Positions 35,517 through 44,853 of a stretch of 47,827 nt of DNA are shown in pieces. A model generated the notes under the pieces. The model searched no databases. It had not been told where the DNA came from and saw only the letters and a list, made by a program, of their open reading frames with translations. The stretch is from NCBI RefSeq assembly GCF_947495285.1, contig NZ_CANLXZ010000025.1, positions 1-47,827 on the forward strand, read 5' to 3'. The stretch's first letter is position 1. Each line of letters begins with the position of its first letter. The DNA is from an uncultured Nonlabens sp. Its GTDB lineage: Bacteria; Bacteroidota; Bacteroidia; Flavobacteriales; Flavobacteriaceae. The translations under genes were made by a program, and so were the position numbers.

Positions 35517-37385
35517 TTATCTTTTTATTATAATAAATTCGGACCTACGGGATAGTTCATATTCGTCTGCTGTACATTTTTTAGATTTACAATCCACAAC
35601 TGGATTAGCTTCTCCACGACCTGCAGCAGTTAATCTAGAACCGTCAATTCCTTGAGACTCTACATATTTGATAATGCTATTTGAACGTCTTTCTGTAAGA
35701 GCAAGGTTATAAGAATCTGATCCTCTAATATCTGCATAGGTTTCTGCAAGAACTTCTAGCGTAGGGTATTTTTTCATAAGACCAACTAGTCTATCTAACT
35801 CCAGCGCAGCATCTGGACGTATCTCAGATTTTGAAAGGTCAAAGTATATTTTATTTAAGATAATTTTATCTTCAACGATTTCTGGTTCTGGAGTCATTAT
35901 TAGTTCTACCATAGCAGTTTGTTCTTGAGCAATTGTTAGAGTAGCCTCATCACTTTCATATTTATCTTTTGCACCACGTGCTGTTAGTTCTAGGTTACAA
36001 TCTGTAGTAAATACAGCGATACCATCAGTATTTGTAGTCTGTCCAGGCATACTATTTCCAGCAGCATCTTGTAAAGAAACTATAACACCAGGTATAGCTT
36101 TTCCTGTTTCTTTATCTACTACTTTAACATTTACAGCAACTTCACAAATTTCAATTTTTTCTACACTGTATATATCATCACCTCCTTTACCACCTACTCG
36201 GTTAGAAGAAACATAACCTTTACCTGTTTCTTGAGAATAAGTAAATCCAAAATCATCCAAAGAACTATTAATAGGAGCACCCATGTTAGTTACTTTACCA
36301 TCCATAAATTTAAATACATCTAGTCCGCCTAGACCTAAGTGACCGTTACTTGAGAAGTAAAGAGCACCATCGTCTGCAACATGTGGGAAAGAATCATCTC
36401 CAGATGTATTAACTGTGGGACCTAAATTTACTGGGTTGGATATTTTTCCATTTTTAAGCTGTGCTTTATAAATATCAGTTCCACCTAATCCTCCTGGCGC
36501 TTCACTAGCAAAGTAAATAGTTGAACCATCTTTAGTAATAGAAGGGTGACCTACACCGTATTCTTGTGATTCTAAAGAAGTACTTGAAACATCTCTCCAC
36601 TCACCACCAGCTTTTAAAGCACGGTAAATATTTAATTTACTCTCACCATCTATAGCTTTTTCATAATCTCCTTTTAGATAATCTACTCTAGTAAAGAACA
36701 TGAATTTACCATCTGGAGTGATATCCATAGTACCTTCATGATACTTTGTGTTTACTTCACCTTCTATAAGAGCTGGTTTACCAACAATGCCAGCGTCATC
36801 GATAGTAGCTACATAAATATCTAAATAAGGTTCTTTATTCCATCCATATGTACCTCTATTCTCATTACGAGCGCTAGAGAAATATAATTTACCACCTACT
36901 TGAAGTGCTGAGAAATCACTTGCCTCAGTATTAAATTTTTGAGCTTGGGTAGTAAATCCGTCTTTCATTCCTTGTATATCTTGGATATAATTAGGGTTAG
37001 ACTTGTATTCCTTAGCACGATCATCACTAGGTGCAAGACTTGCAAACTGATTCATAATCGTATTAGAAAGGTCATATTTTTGAGATGCTTTTAAAGACTG
37101 TGCATATCTGTAAAGTGATTCTGCTTTAGGATCACGCTTTATAGCTCTTGCATAATTTCTCTCTGCTTTTTTAAAATTACTATTGAAATAGTAAGAATCT
37201 GCCAGTTTAGTATAGACATGTTGTGTTCTTAGACCATTGCTAATAAGTTTTTCATAAGCTTTGGCAGCATCTACATAGCGCAGTTGCTCATATAATTTAT
37301 CTGCTTTTGCAGTTTTATCACTTTGGGCTTGCGCGCTCATCGCAATACCAGCGCATACAATTAAGAATATATATAATTTTTTCAT
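35517..37385 (-). CDS. OmpA family protein with TPR, propeller and regulatory domains (PorE-like)
   Basis: 622 residues in the envelope. The signal peptide (1-21) ends SAQAQ. TPR-like repeats cover about 22-120, a WD40/PD40-type propeller about 155-400 (FSSARNENRGTYGW, KFMFFTRVDY, IYFASEAPGGLGGTDIY, LYFSSNGHLGLGG). A carboxypeptidase-regulatory-like domain lies about 410-490 (VDKETGKAIPGVIVSL) and an OmpA peptidoglycan-binding domain about 505-622. This order is that of PorE of the type IX secretion system; similar proteins accompany PorP/SprF. The gene starts 23 bases after the PorP/SprF gene, and a strong terminator follows. Confidence 0.9.
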   Translation of the reverse strand: MKKLYIFLIVCAGIAMSAQAQSDKTAKADKLYEQLRYVDAAKAYEKLISNGLRTQHVYTKLADSYYFNSNFKKAERNYARAIKRDPKAESLYRYAQSLKASQKYDLSNTIMNQFASLAPSDDRAKEYKSNPNYIQDIQGMKDGFTTQAQKFNTEASDFSALQVGGKLYFSSARNENRGTYGWNKEPYLDIYVATIDDAGIVGKPALIEGEVNTKYHEGTMDITPDGKFMFFTRVDYLKGDYEKAIDGESKLNIYRALKAGGEWRDVSSTSLESQEYGVGHPSITKDGSTIYFASEAPGGLGGTDIYKAQLKNGKISNPVNLGPTVNTSGDDSFPHVADDGALYFSSNGHLGLGGLDVFKFMDGKVTNMGAPINSSLDDFGFTYSQETGKGYVSSNRVGGKGGDDIYSVEKIEICEVAVNVKVVDKETGKAIPGVIVSLQDAAGNSMPGQTTNTDGIAVFTTDCNLELTARGAKDKYESDEATLTIAQEQTAMVELIMTPEPEIVEDKIILNKIYFDLSKSEIRPDAALELDRLVGLMKKYPTLEVLAETYADIRGSDSYNLALTERRSNSIIKYVESQGIDGSRLTAAGRGEANPVVDCKSKKCTADEYELSRRSEFIIIKR

Positions 37386-37408
37386 GGATGTATTCTTTTC
37401 TGTTTAAA

Positions 37409-38323
37409 TTAGAAGAAACGTGGTGACTGCATCACTTTACGAGGAAAAGCTAGACCGAAGGTTATAAAAACCTCGTGAGAACTGTTAGACACCACAGAGA
37501 TATCTGACACTACACGGTCATAGGCGTATCCTACTTTTATGTTATCAGTAACATTCATGCCTATTAAACCACTGAATGAATCTTCTAGACGATAAGAAAC
37601 ACCTAGTTCAAATTTTTCATTGAATAATACATTCGTATTTAAATCAAAACTAATTGGAGAGTCAAATGCACCTTTTACTAATACGTGCGGCTTTAATTTA
37701 ATGTTATCTGCAACATCAAATACGTATCCACCTGTTACAAAGTAATGTTGTGTTTCATTTCCGAATTTTAAACTGTTTTCATCTAAATGTTTACTTTCTA
37801 ACATATTGGGCACAGAAAAACCAGCATACCAGTTATCTCCATATAAGAATGCTCCAGCACCTAAATTGAGAAAAGTCTCATTTACGTCTTGAGAAAACAG
37901 GTCATCTCCAGGAGTCGTTGTATCCACTGATGAAAAACCTACGTCAAAAAACGATACACCAGCCTTAAGACCTAGGGCAAGAGTAGTTTTCTTTCCGACT
38001 TGTAATCGATACGAATAATCTCCATAAACATTAGTTTCATGAACTGGACCCAAGTTATCAGCAATTAGGGATAGTCCCACACCTGAACGTTCCCCTAATG
38101 GTGAACTTCCAGAAAGAGTAATAGTCTCTGGCGCTCCATTAACCCCAGACCACTGTTGCCTGTATAATGCGGTTATGTTTAAGCCATCTTGTGTACCAGC
38201 ATAGGCCGGATTGATAACATTCTGATTGTACATGTATTGCGTGTACTGAGGATCTTGTTGTGCTTGCACTAAGCTAGTAGCAGCGATAGAGAAAAAGAGC
38301 CCCATTGCAAGTAATTTTTTCAT
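37409..38323 (-). CDS. PorP/SprF family type IX secretion membrane protein
   Basis: Outer-membrane beta-barrel of about 304 residues. The signal peptide ends LVQAQ. QDPQYTQYMYNQNVINPAYAGTQDGLNITALYRQQWSGVNGAP is the PorP/SprF signature. SprF-like proteins help deliver specific large surface proteins to the cell exterior. I start it at the ATG at 38323 rather than a GTG at 38329, because the TAACTTTG promoter box overlaps that GTG. The paired OmpA gene follows; no SprB-like adhesin adjoins. Confidence 0.93.
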   Translation of the reverse strand: MKKLLAMGLFFSIAATSLVQAQQDPQYTQYMYNQNVINPAYAGTQDGLNITALYRQQWSGVNGAPETITLSGSSPLGERSGVGLSLIADNLGPVHETNVYGDYSYRLQVGKKTTLALGLKAGVSFFDVGFSSVDTTTPGDDLFSQDVNETFLNLGAGAFLYGDNWYAGFSVPNMLESKHLDENSLKFGNETQHYFVTGGYVFDVADNIKLKPHVLVKGAFDSPISFDLNTNVLFNEKFELGVSYRLEDSFSGLIGMNVTDNIKVGYAYDRVVSDISVVSNSSHEVFITFGLAFPRKVMQSPRFF

Positions 38324-38328
38324 TCTCA

Positions 38329-38336
38329 CAAAGTTA
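38329..38336 (-). promoter_or_regulatory. Promoter -7 box of the PorP-OmpA operon
   Basis: TAACTTTG on the minus strand, ending 5 bases before the ATG at 38323. It overlaps the alternative GTG start and so argues for the ATG. Confidence 0.5.
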
Positions 38337-38419
38337 GTTTTAAGGTTGTGTTATAGTTTTGTATGGATAAATATAATCTGAATAATTCCAATTACAAGGA
38401 GTTCTAGTGTTCTTATTTT

Positions 38420-38435
38420 CGCTTTCGCGAAAGCG
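38420..38435. repeat. Palindrome copy (exact), intergenic
   Basis: Exact 16-bp core with TTT before and AAA after, so the symmetry extends beyond it. It lies in the 245-base gap upstream of the PorP gene. Confidence 0.92.
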
Positions 38436-38568
38436 AAACTTTAATAATCCTTTTACATAAAAATACCAGTAATATATCTAGAATGGTGAATATATAAAAA
38501 ATCTAAGGCTAGTTCTATTTAACAATTTTATAATAGATTAAGCGTTTTGTTTTATGGTTAAATAACAT

Positions 38569-39558
38569 TTAGTTACGTCTGAATATAGCAAAAACAGGAA
38601 AATGATCGCTATATCCACCTTTATAATTGCGTCCTACAAATGTTCTTGCAGGCTGTCCACGGTATTTTCCTTTCCACTGCCTTAACATGATATCATCAAA
38701 AATATCTGCTTTATAAAAGTAGAGTGAATCTGGTACATCATTATGTAAACTATCACTTACCATAATCTGGTCAAAAAGATTCCATTTAAACCGATGATTC
38801 AAAGAACCACGATGGAATTTCTTTAAGGGCGCAGTGACGTTGTCAAAACCGTTAGGCAGTATTCCTTCTCTGATACTATTATTCTCTGGATCATCGTTAA
38901 AATCTCCTATAATAATCACGTGATGAGAGGTCTCTATTTCTAGATTATTTTTAAACCTTTTAGAATCTATATCCTTAGTATTTATGTGATGGATTAATTG
39001 CCTTGCTACTTCTACTCTCTTATTATCAGTAGTTTCTGCACCGTCGCGTCGGGAAGGCCAGTGGTTCACATAAATACGCACAGGAGTACCGGCTAGAACT
39101 CCTTCTATGTACAGTATATCTCTAGTAGTGTCTACTACACCGTTTTCATCTTCTAGGTGAATATTTACAGGCTCTGAGTGTGTGGGCTCAAAAACGGTAG
39201 TGTCGTACAATAAAGCGACATCGATACCTCGCTCATCTGGACTGTTGTAATGGATGTAGTCATAATTATGGTTTGCGAGTTTGGGCTGCGAGACTAGGTC
39301 GTTAAGCACCTTCTTGTTCTCCACCTCTGCAAGTCCTATTATTGCTGGCAGTTTACCTGTCTGCTCATGACCTATTCTACTTATAGCATCACTTATCCTT
39401 ACTAGTTTTTTCTTATACCTGCTTTCTGTCCATTGTTTGCGACCGAATTCTGTAAATTCTTGATCCATAATAGAAGGATCGTTAACTACATCAAATAGGT
39501 TTTCTACGTTATAAAAAGCAATCGTGTACTGTTCAAATGACTGTGATGGTATGGACAA
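38569..39558 (-). CDS. Endonuclease/exonuclease/phosphatase family protein
   Basis: 329 residues with the EEP fold: YNVENLFD (Asn for metal/phosphate), GLAEVENK (metal-binding Glu), NHWPSRRDG (His), IIGDFNDDP (Asp/Asn) and YSDHFPV (Asp-His) in the right order. It may hydrolyse nucleic acid or a phosphoester; the family is too broad to say. No signal peptide is seen with the start at TTG (39558); upstream frames offer no ATG. A TACATTTG box lies 19 bases upstream. Confidence 0.88.
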   Translation of the reverse strand: MSIPSQSFEQYTIAFYNVENLFDVVNDPSIMDQEFTEFGRKQWTESRYKKKLVRISDAISRIGHEQTGKLPAIIGLAEVENKKVLNDLVSQPKLANHNYDYIHYNSPDERGIDVALLYDTTVFEPTHSEPVNIHLEDENGVVDTTRDILYIEGVLAGTPVRIYVNHWPSRRDGAETTDNKRVEVARQLIHHINTKDIDSKRFKNNLEIETSHHVIIIGDFNDDPENNSIREGILPNGFDNVTAPLKKFHRGSLNHRFKWNLFDQIMVSDSLHNDVPDSLYFYKADIFDDIMLRQWKGKYRGQPARTFVGRNYKGGYSDHFPVFAIFRRN

Positions 39559-39577
39559 CTGAAGGTATTTTAGTTTT

Positions 39578-39585
39578 CAAATGTA
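39578..39585 (-). promoter_or_regulatory. Promoter -7 box of the EEP protein gene
   Basis: TACATTTG on the minus strand, 19 bases before the TTG start. Confidence 0.45.
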
Positions 39586-39920
39586 ATCTATCTAAAAAGC
39601 TTTTAAAATGATTAACATAGTAATTTTAACGATATTATTTTGTTAGAAAATAACTCCTTTTAGTAAATCGGAGTTTTAAAACACTATAAAAACTACCTGT
39701 TATACCCTATCAGATAATTGATTACTAAGTGATTGCATAACTTTTACAGATAATTAAATCAATGAATATAATCTATTCTCTTACTGCTTTACAACACTTA
39801 AAAAACTTTGATTTAAATTTATTGAAAATTTTGAACATCTAGTCATCGCAATTTTATTAGGTTCTAATTTACTCATCATCATAACGGTTTCTAGCACTCT
39901 AGCACGGCATTATAAACGTG

Positions 39921-40105
39921 CTCCATTTGGTCTACATCAGTGTTTTATTGAAATAATATATTTTTTTACAATTTCTATTATCAGGCGCTATGTAAATGAA
40001 AAGTACCCAGTATACTAAGGGATTGCTATCTTAAACTGGGTCTACATCGTCATTTTATACAGCGCTATTATGTACATGTAAAATCCCAGCATAAGGCATA
40101 TTCAT
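39921..40105. repeat. Two diverged direct repeat units
   Basis: Unit 1 (about 39921-40020) and unit 2 (about 40021-40105) share, in the same order, GGTCTACATC, TTTTAT, CGCTAT, TGTA-ATG and CCCAG-AT..AAGG. Unit 1 has about 30 extra bases in the middle. Minus-strand translations also look related but are broken by stops, so they may be remains of a gene with repeats. Confidence 0.5.
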
Positions 40106-40682
40106 GAAATGATTTTTAAATAAAATAAACAGCCTTTCCATATTAGATTCATAACTAGTCGATTGATTAATTTTGTTATTGATAGTAAAAAAACACTTAA
40201 CGGCTTGGATTTCTTAATACTTGCTGTTCTAGGCCTTATTTATTCTCAAAGTATTTATAAACAGAACCTTTGCTAGACCAGTAGCTAACTTGACATCTCT
40301 TAGAGATGTGGCTTTGTAAACTTATATATCAAACAGGATTATGATTTCTTTTAAAATCGTTTTCATAAAATACTATGGTTTTCTCGTGTTATAATAACAC
40401 ACATAGATATTTTGATATGCTACTGGCCATTCTTAAGTTAGTTTATTACACACTCAATCTACTTTACTTTAATGGTCTACCAATAGAGAGATAATTTCTG
40501 GACATAAACAACTTTGTATCATAAAAACAGTTCTCTACAAAGAACAATAAATCAGAAATATCTTTGCCCATATTCCATCGGTGCATTATTTACTGTATGA
40601 AACCCATTCTATATGGTTTAATTTTGATAGTTTATTTAAATAAAATTTCAAAGTCGTAATACTTAAGGCTCCTTCTAGAGAC

Positions 40683-40690
40683 TACCTTTG
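40683..40690 (+). promoter_or_regulatory. Promoter -7 box of the alpha/beta hydrolase gene
   Basis: TACCTTTG ends 4 bases before the ATG at 40695. Confidence 0.5.
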
Positions 40691-40694
40691 CTAC

Positions 40695-41450
40695 ATGGAT
40701 AGATTACACTATGAATATATAAAGTGCCAGAGACCTGTTTTAATCTTAATACATGGCTTTTTGGGTAGTATGCAACAATGGGCTTATCTAGAAAATGAAC
40801 TATCTAATCATTATTCACTTTTAAAAATCGATCTGCCAGGTCACGGTAACAGTCCAGAATTTACATCTTTGTACACTCTAGAATCTCTTACCTTATTAAT
40901 AGACCACATACTTATAAAAGAACACATTGAAAAAGTAGCTATTGTAGGTCATAGTATGGGCGGTTATTTAGCTTCTGCTTTTGCGCAAGCGAGACCTGAA
41001 AAAGTTTCTTCCATTACCTTATTAAATAGCATCGCCGGAGAAGATTTAAAAGAGAGAAAAATATTACGGGACCGATCCATAAATCTAATTCAAAAGCATC
41101 AAGAAGCCTACATAAACATGGCAATAGGCAACCTTTTCTCTTCAAAAGAAAGGGAATTACACTATGACCGTATCAAACTAATGAAAGAGCAGGCACACTC
41201 TATTACCATTAAAAGTATAGTGCAAGCACTAGTATGTATGCGAGATAGAAAAAACCATATTACAGATTTAGCAAACTCTAAAATAATAGTTCATTATATC
41301 TACGGTACAAAAGATCAGATAATTGTAACAAATCGTATAATAGAAGAAGCTAAAAATCTTAATGCTAAAATATCAAAAATAGATTGCGGACACATGTCAC
41401 TGTTAACTAACGATGATGATATCCTTAAAAAAATGTTTTTCATCGAATAA
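40695..41450 (+). CDS. Alpha/beta fold hydrolase
   Basis: 251 residues, cytoplasmic. LILIHGFLGSMQQW is the oxyanion-hole region, GHSMGGYLA the nucleophile elbow, YGTKDQII holds the acid and DCGHMSLL the His. It resembles YbfF-type esterases and MhpC-like hydrolases; the substrate is unknown. It stands alone, with a promoter box 4 bases before the ATG. Confidence 0.88.
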   Translation: MDRLHYEYIKCQRPVLILIHGFLGSMQQWAYLENELSNHYSLLKIDLPGHGNSPEFTSLYTLESLTLLIDHILIKEHIEKVAIVGHSMGGYLASAFAQARPEKVSSITLLNSIAGEDLKERKILRDRSINLIQKHQEAYINMAIGNLFSSKERELHYDRIKLMKEQAHSITIKSIVQALVCMRDRKNHITDLANSKIIVHYIYGTKDQIIVTNRIIEEAKNLNAKISKIDCGHMSLLTNDDDILKKMFFIE

Positions 41451-41541
41451 TTACGCATTTAGACAAAATTTATTAACAATTTTACATATATTAGTTGGGG
41501 TACTTCTATTTAGAATACTTTTAAATTAATACTACATATCT

Positions 41542-41787
41542 ATGCGTAAAAAATATTCCCTTTTTAAGGCCGCAAGATGCTCCATTACAAAGCATAACTA
41601 TAAGGTTTCCCATGTAGTTAATGAACGTGTACATGAAATGTGTTGTTCAAAATGCGGTAAACAAATTACCACTACTATTTATGGAAAAATCGTGCCGCTT
41701 AACGACTTACATTCACAAATAAACAAAGCATTAAACGACATGGCTCGCAAAAGACAGAAAGCAGGACTGCCCATTTCTTATTCTTGA
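41542..41787 (+). CDS. Small Cys-motif protein of unknown function
   Basis: 81 residues, basic. Cys at RCSITKHNYK, then CCSKCGK: a C..H..C-x2-C arrangement that could bind zinc, followed by a polar helix rich in Lys/Arg. I do not recognise the family; a small nucleic-acid- or ribosome-associated protein is one possibility. TTG (41495-41497), 18 bases, then TACTTTTA is a fair promoter. Its end overlaps the convergent thiL end by 10 bases. Confidence 0.7.
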   Translation: MRKKYSLFKAARCSITKHNYKVSHVVNERVHEMCCSKCGKQITTTIYGKIVPLNDLHSQINKALNDMARKRQKAGLPISYS

Positions 41788-42821
41788 AAACTATTCCACC
41801 CCATGGCTTTTATTGGGATTTGCTCACCACCACGCGTCACTAGATTAGTACCTAGAGAGGCATCTACCACATGCCCTATAATTGATAAACTTGGATTTGC
41901 TTTGATTTTAGGAAAATCTTCTTGCTTTACAGTAAACAGTAATTCATAATCTTCACCACCGCTCAAAGCAATAGTGGTACTATCCAGATTAAACTCCTCG
42001 CAAGCAGTGATTACCGTAGGGTCTAGAGGTATTTTATCCTCATAAACAGTAATCCCTACTTTACTATGTTTACATAAATGTATAATTTCAGAACTTAAAC
42101 CATCAGAGAGATCTATCATACTAGTAGGTAACACATCTAAGTCTTCTAGCAGTTTCAGAATATCCTTTCTTGCCTCTGGTTTTAACTGACGTTCTAATAA
42201 ATAGCTATACGCATCAATATCTGGCTGGCTTTGTGGGTTTGCTTTAAAAACAGCTTTTTCTCTTTCTAGAATTTGAAGTCCCATATAAGCAGCACCTATA
42301 TCACCAGACACTACTAGTAAATCACCATCACTAGCACCTTTTCTATGCACAATCTTATCTGCAACCTGCTCACCTATAGCTGTTACAGATATAACAAGAC
42401 CACTTCTAGAAGCCGTTGTGTCACCACCTATGAGATCTACATTATAGGTTTTACACGCCGTTTCTATACCATCATACAACTCTTTAACAGCCTCTACAGG
42501 AAATCTATTAGAAATCGCAATAGAAACCGTTACCTGAGTAGCTACCGCATTCATGGCATAAACATCAGATAGATTTACCATAATCGCTTTATACCCTAAA
42601 TGCTTTAAAGGAACATAACTCAGATCAAAATGAACACCTTCTACCAGCATATCTGTAGTAACTACAGTAGAATTAACATGATTTAATACAGCGGCATCAT
42701 CACCTATACCTGTAACCGTAGAAGAATGAGAGATCTCAAAATTCTTAGTCATAAAATCAATTAGGCCAAACTCACCTAGGCTCTCTACAGGAGTACGTTG
42801 TGGATTTTTATCTTCTATCAT
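41778..42821 (-). CDS. thiL: Thiamine-phosphate kinase
   Basis: Phosphorylates thiamine monophosphate to the diphosphate cofactor, in the cytoplasm. 347 residues. GIGDDAAVL and TTDMLVEGVHFDL (metal and substrate loops), IGGDTTAS, IDLSDGLSS and GGEDYELLF are the ThiL/PurM-fold blocks. TAATTTTG lies 4 bases before the ATG, so the message may be leaderless. The SUF operon starts divergently 170 bases away. Confidence 0.95.
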   Translation of the reverse strand: MIEDKNPQRTPVESLGEFGLIDFMTKNFEISHSSTVTGIGDDAAVLNHVNSTVVTTDMLVEGVHFDLSYVPLKHLGYKAIMVNLSDVYAMNAVATQVTVSIAISNRFPVEAVKELYDGIETACKTYNVDLIGGDTTASRSGLVISVTAIGEQVADKIVHRKGASDGDLLVVSGDIGAAYMGLQILEREKAVFKANPQSQPDIDAYSYLLERQLKPEARKDILKLLEDLDVLPTSMIDLSDGLSSEIIHLCKHSKVGITVYEDKIPLDPTVITACEEFNLDSTTIALSGGEDYELLFTVKQEDFPKIKANPSLSIIGHVVDASLGTNLVTRGGEQIPIKAMGWNSFQE

Positions 42822-42825
42822 GTTG

Positions 42826-42833
42826 CAAAATTA
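42826..42833 (-). promoter_or_regulatory. Promoter -7 box of thiL
   Basis: TAATTTTG on the minus strand, 4 bases before the ATG at 42821. Confidence 0.5.
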
Positions 42834-42957
42834 CGATATACCCCACAATGACAGCATAAAAAGAACCTAATCTTTAAAATATCACTTACAATAAACAGAT
42901 TGTATATCACTATATGAGAATATCATGGCCGTCTCATGTTTACCATTCTTAGTGTCG

Positions 42958-42965
42958 TATATTTG
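42958..42965 (+). promoter_or_regulatory. Promoter -7 box of the SUF operon
   Basis: TATATTTG, 25 bases before the sufA ATG. ATG instead of TTG stands at the -33 position (19 bases upstream). No clear Fe-S regulator operator (IscR type) was recognised. Confidence 0.6.
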
Positions 42966-42990
42966 TATGCATTTTAAATAAGCAATTTAT

Positions 42991-43320
42991 ATGATAAGTG
43001 TATCTGAAACTGCAAAGATTAAACTTACTCAATTAATGAGTGAGGAAGGTTTTACAATAGGCCAGGACTTTGTGCGCGTAGGCGTGAAGAGCGGCGGTTG
43101 TAGTGGACTTTCTTATGATTTAAATTTTGATAAGGTAACTACAGAAACCGATAAGGTTTTTGAAGCAAACGATGTAAAAATAGCCGTAGATAAGAAGAGT
43201 TTTCTCTATCTAGTAGGTACTACTCTAGAATTTAGTGGTGGTCTCAATGGTAAAGGTTTTGTGTTTAATAACCCAAATGCACAAAGAACTTGTGGTTGTG
43301 GAGAATCGTTTTCTCTATAA
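42991..43320 (+). CDS. sufA: HesB/IscA-type Fe-S carrier protein SufA
   Basis: 109 residues. Receives an Fe-S cluster from SufBCD and passes it to target proteins. The three cluster ligands are Cys37 (GGCSGLSY), Cys101 and Cys103 (RTCGCGESF), in the family spacing. It is the first gene of the SUF operon, 50 bases before sufB. It could equally be named IscA; position supports SufA. Confidence 0.92.
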   Translation: MISVSETAKIKLTQLMSEEGFTIGQDFVRVGVKSGGCSGLSYDLNFDKVTTETDKVFEANDVKIAVDKKSFLYLVGTTLEFSGGLNGKGFVFNNPNAQRTCGCGESFSL

Positions 43321-43337
43321 GAAACAGTAGGTAATGA

Positions 43338-43353
43338 CGCTTTCGCGAAAGCG
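43338..43353. repeat. Palindrome copy (exact) between sufA and sufB
   Basis: Exact 16-bp core, filling the short gap between two genes of one operon. In the mRNA it would form a compact hairpin. Confidence 0.92.
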
Positions 43354-43370
43354 GAATTAAAAGAAAATAT

Positions 43371-44819
43371 ATGTCAAAGTATACAGAAGAACAATTAGAA
43401 AAAGAGCTTCAAAATAAGGAGTACGAGTACGGATTCTATACAGAAATGGAATCAGATACTATCCCTGTAGGATTAAGTGAAGATGTGATACGCATTATTT
43501 CTGCAAAGAAAAATGAACCACAATGGATGTTAGACTGGAGATTACAAGCCTATCGTGTATTTATCGAGATGGAAGAACCAGAGTGGGCAAATGTAACTTA
43601 TGAAAAACCAGATTTGCAAGCCATCTCTTACTACTCTGCACCTAATTCTAAACCTAAGTACGACAGTCTAGACGAAGTAGATCCAGAATTACTAGAGACA
43701 TTTAAAAAATTAGGAATATCTATTGACGAGCAAAAGAAACTTGCTGGTGTAGCCATGGATATTGTGATCGATTCAGTTTCTGTAGCGACTACATTTAAAG
43801 AAACCCTTGCCGAAAAAGGAATCATATTCTGCCCTATTTCTGAGGCTATACAAGATCACCCAGAGTTAGTAAAAAAATATCTAGGTACTGTAGTCCCTCA
43901 AAAAGACAACTATTATGCAGCACTTAACAGCGCGGTATTTTCTGACGGCTCTTTTTGTTACATTCCTAAAGGTGTAAAATGTCCTATGGAACTCTCTACA
44001 TACTTCCGTATTAATGAAGGTGGTACAGGACAATTCGAGAGAACACTAGTTGTTGCAGACGAGGGCAGCTTTGTCTCCTACCTAGAAGGGTGTACCGCAC
44101 CATCACGTGATGAAAATCAACTGCACGCTGCTGTAGTAGAACTAATCGCTATGGATAATGCAGAAATAAAATATTCTACCGTGCAAAACTGGTACCCTGG
44201 TAATGCCGAAGGTAAAGGTGGTGTTTTTAACTTTGTTACTAAACGTGGACTTTGTGAAAAAAATTCAAAAATCTCATGGACACAAGTAGAAACTGGTAGT
44301 GCTGTAACCTGGAAATACCCAAGTTGTATTTTAAAAGGTGACAACTCTGTAGGAGAATTTTATTCAATTGCAGTAACTAATAATTACCAGCAAGCAGACA
44401 CCGGTACTAAGATGATTCACCTAGGTAAGAATACAAAAAGTACCATTATCTCCAAAGGTATTAGTGCTGGTAAATCTCAAAACTCATATCGCGGTCTTGT
44501 TAAAATAGGTCCTCGTGCGACTAATGCTCGTAACTTCTCACAGTGCGATAGCTTATTAATGGGTAATGAGTGCGGTGCGCATACATTTCCATACATAGAA
44601 AATAGCAACAGTACTTCTAAAATAGAACACGAGGCTACAACAAGTAAAATAGGTGAAGACCAGATTTTCTATTGCAACCAGCGTGGTATCGATACTGAAA
44701 AAGCAATTGCACTTATCGTAAATGGTTTTTCTAAAGAAGTATTAAATAAATTACCTATGGAATTTGCCGTAGAAGCGCAAAAACTACTAGAAATAAGTCT
44801 AGAAGGATCTGTAGGATAA
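43371..44819 (+). CDS. sufB: Fe-S cluster assembly protein SufB
   Basis: 482 residues. With SufC and SufD it forms the scaffold on which clusters are built. The N-terminal helical part is followed by the right-handed beta-helix region (about 150-440), with [30 protein letters not shown] and the highly conserved C-terminal block with [20 protein letters not shown]. Length and blocks match SufB rather than SufD. It follows sufA and precedes a lipoprotein gene. Confidence 0.96.
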   Translation: MSKYTEEQLEKELQNKEYEYGFYTEMESDTIPVGLSEDVIRIISAKKNEPQWMLDWRLQAYRVFIEMEEPEWANVTYEKPDLQAISYYSAPNSKPKYDSLDEVDPELLETFKKLGISIDEQKKLAGVAMDIVIDSVSVATTFKETLAEKGIIFCPISEAIQDHPELVKKYLGTVVPQKDNYYAALNSAVFSDGSFCYIPKGVKCPMELSTYFRINEGGTGQFERTLVVADEGSFVSYLEGCTAPSRDENQLHAAVVELIAMDNAEIKYSTVQNWYPGNAEGKGGVFNFVTKRGLCEKNSKISWTQVETGSAVTWKYPSCILKGDNSVGEFYSIAVTNNYQQADTGTKMIHLGKNTKSTIISKGISAGKSQNSYRGLVKIGPRATNARNFSQCDSLLMGNECGAHTFPYIENSNSTSKIEHEATTSKIGEDQIFYCNQRGIDTEKAIALIVNGFSKEVLNKLPMEFAVEAQKLLEISLEGSVG

Positions 44820-44853
44820 AAACAACAACCGATAACCAATTAATTTATCAGAT

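Larger units (their letters stand above)
39559..40694. other. Largest gene-free stretch, with diverged repeats
   Basis: No gene is supported on either strand. AACTCC (about 39652) can pair with GGAGTT before TTTT, a small hairpin of unknown use. A diverged tandem repeat occupies about 39921-40105. The promoter box of the next gene closes the region. Confidence 0.55.

Noticed and set aside
40978..40995. AFAQAR in the plus-strand hydrolase as another palindrome copy
   Set aside because: The DNA (GCTTTTGCGCAAGCG) departs from the consensus and the residues are expected after the GHSMGG helix.
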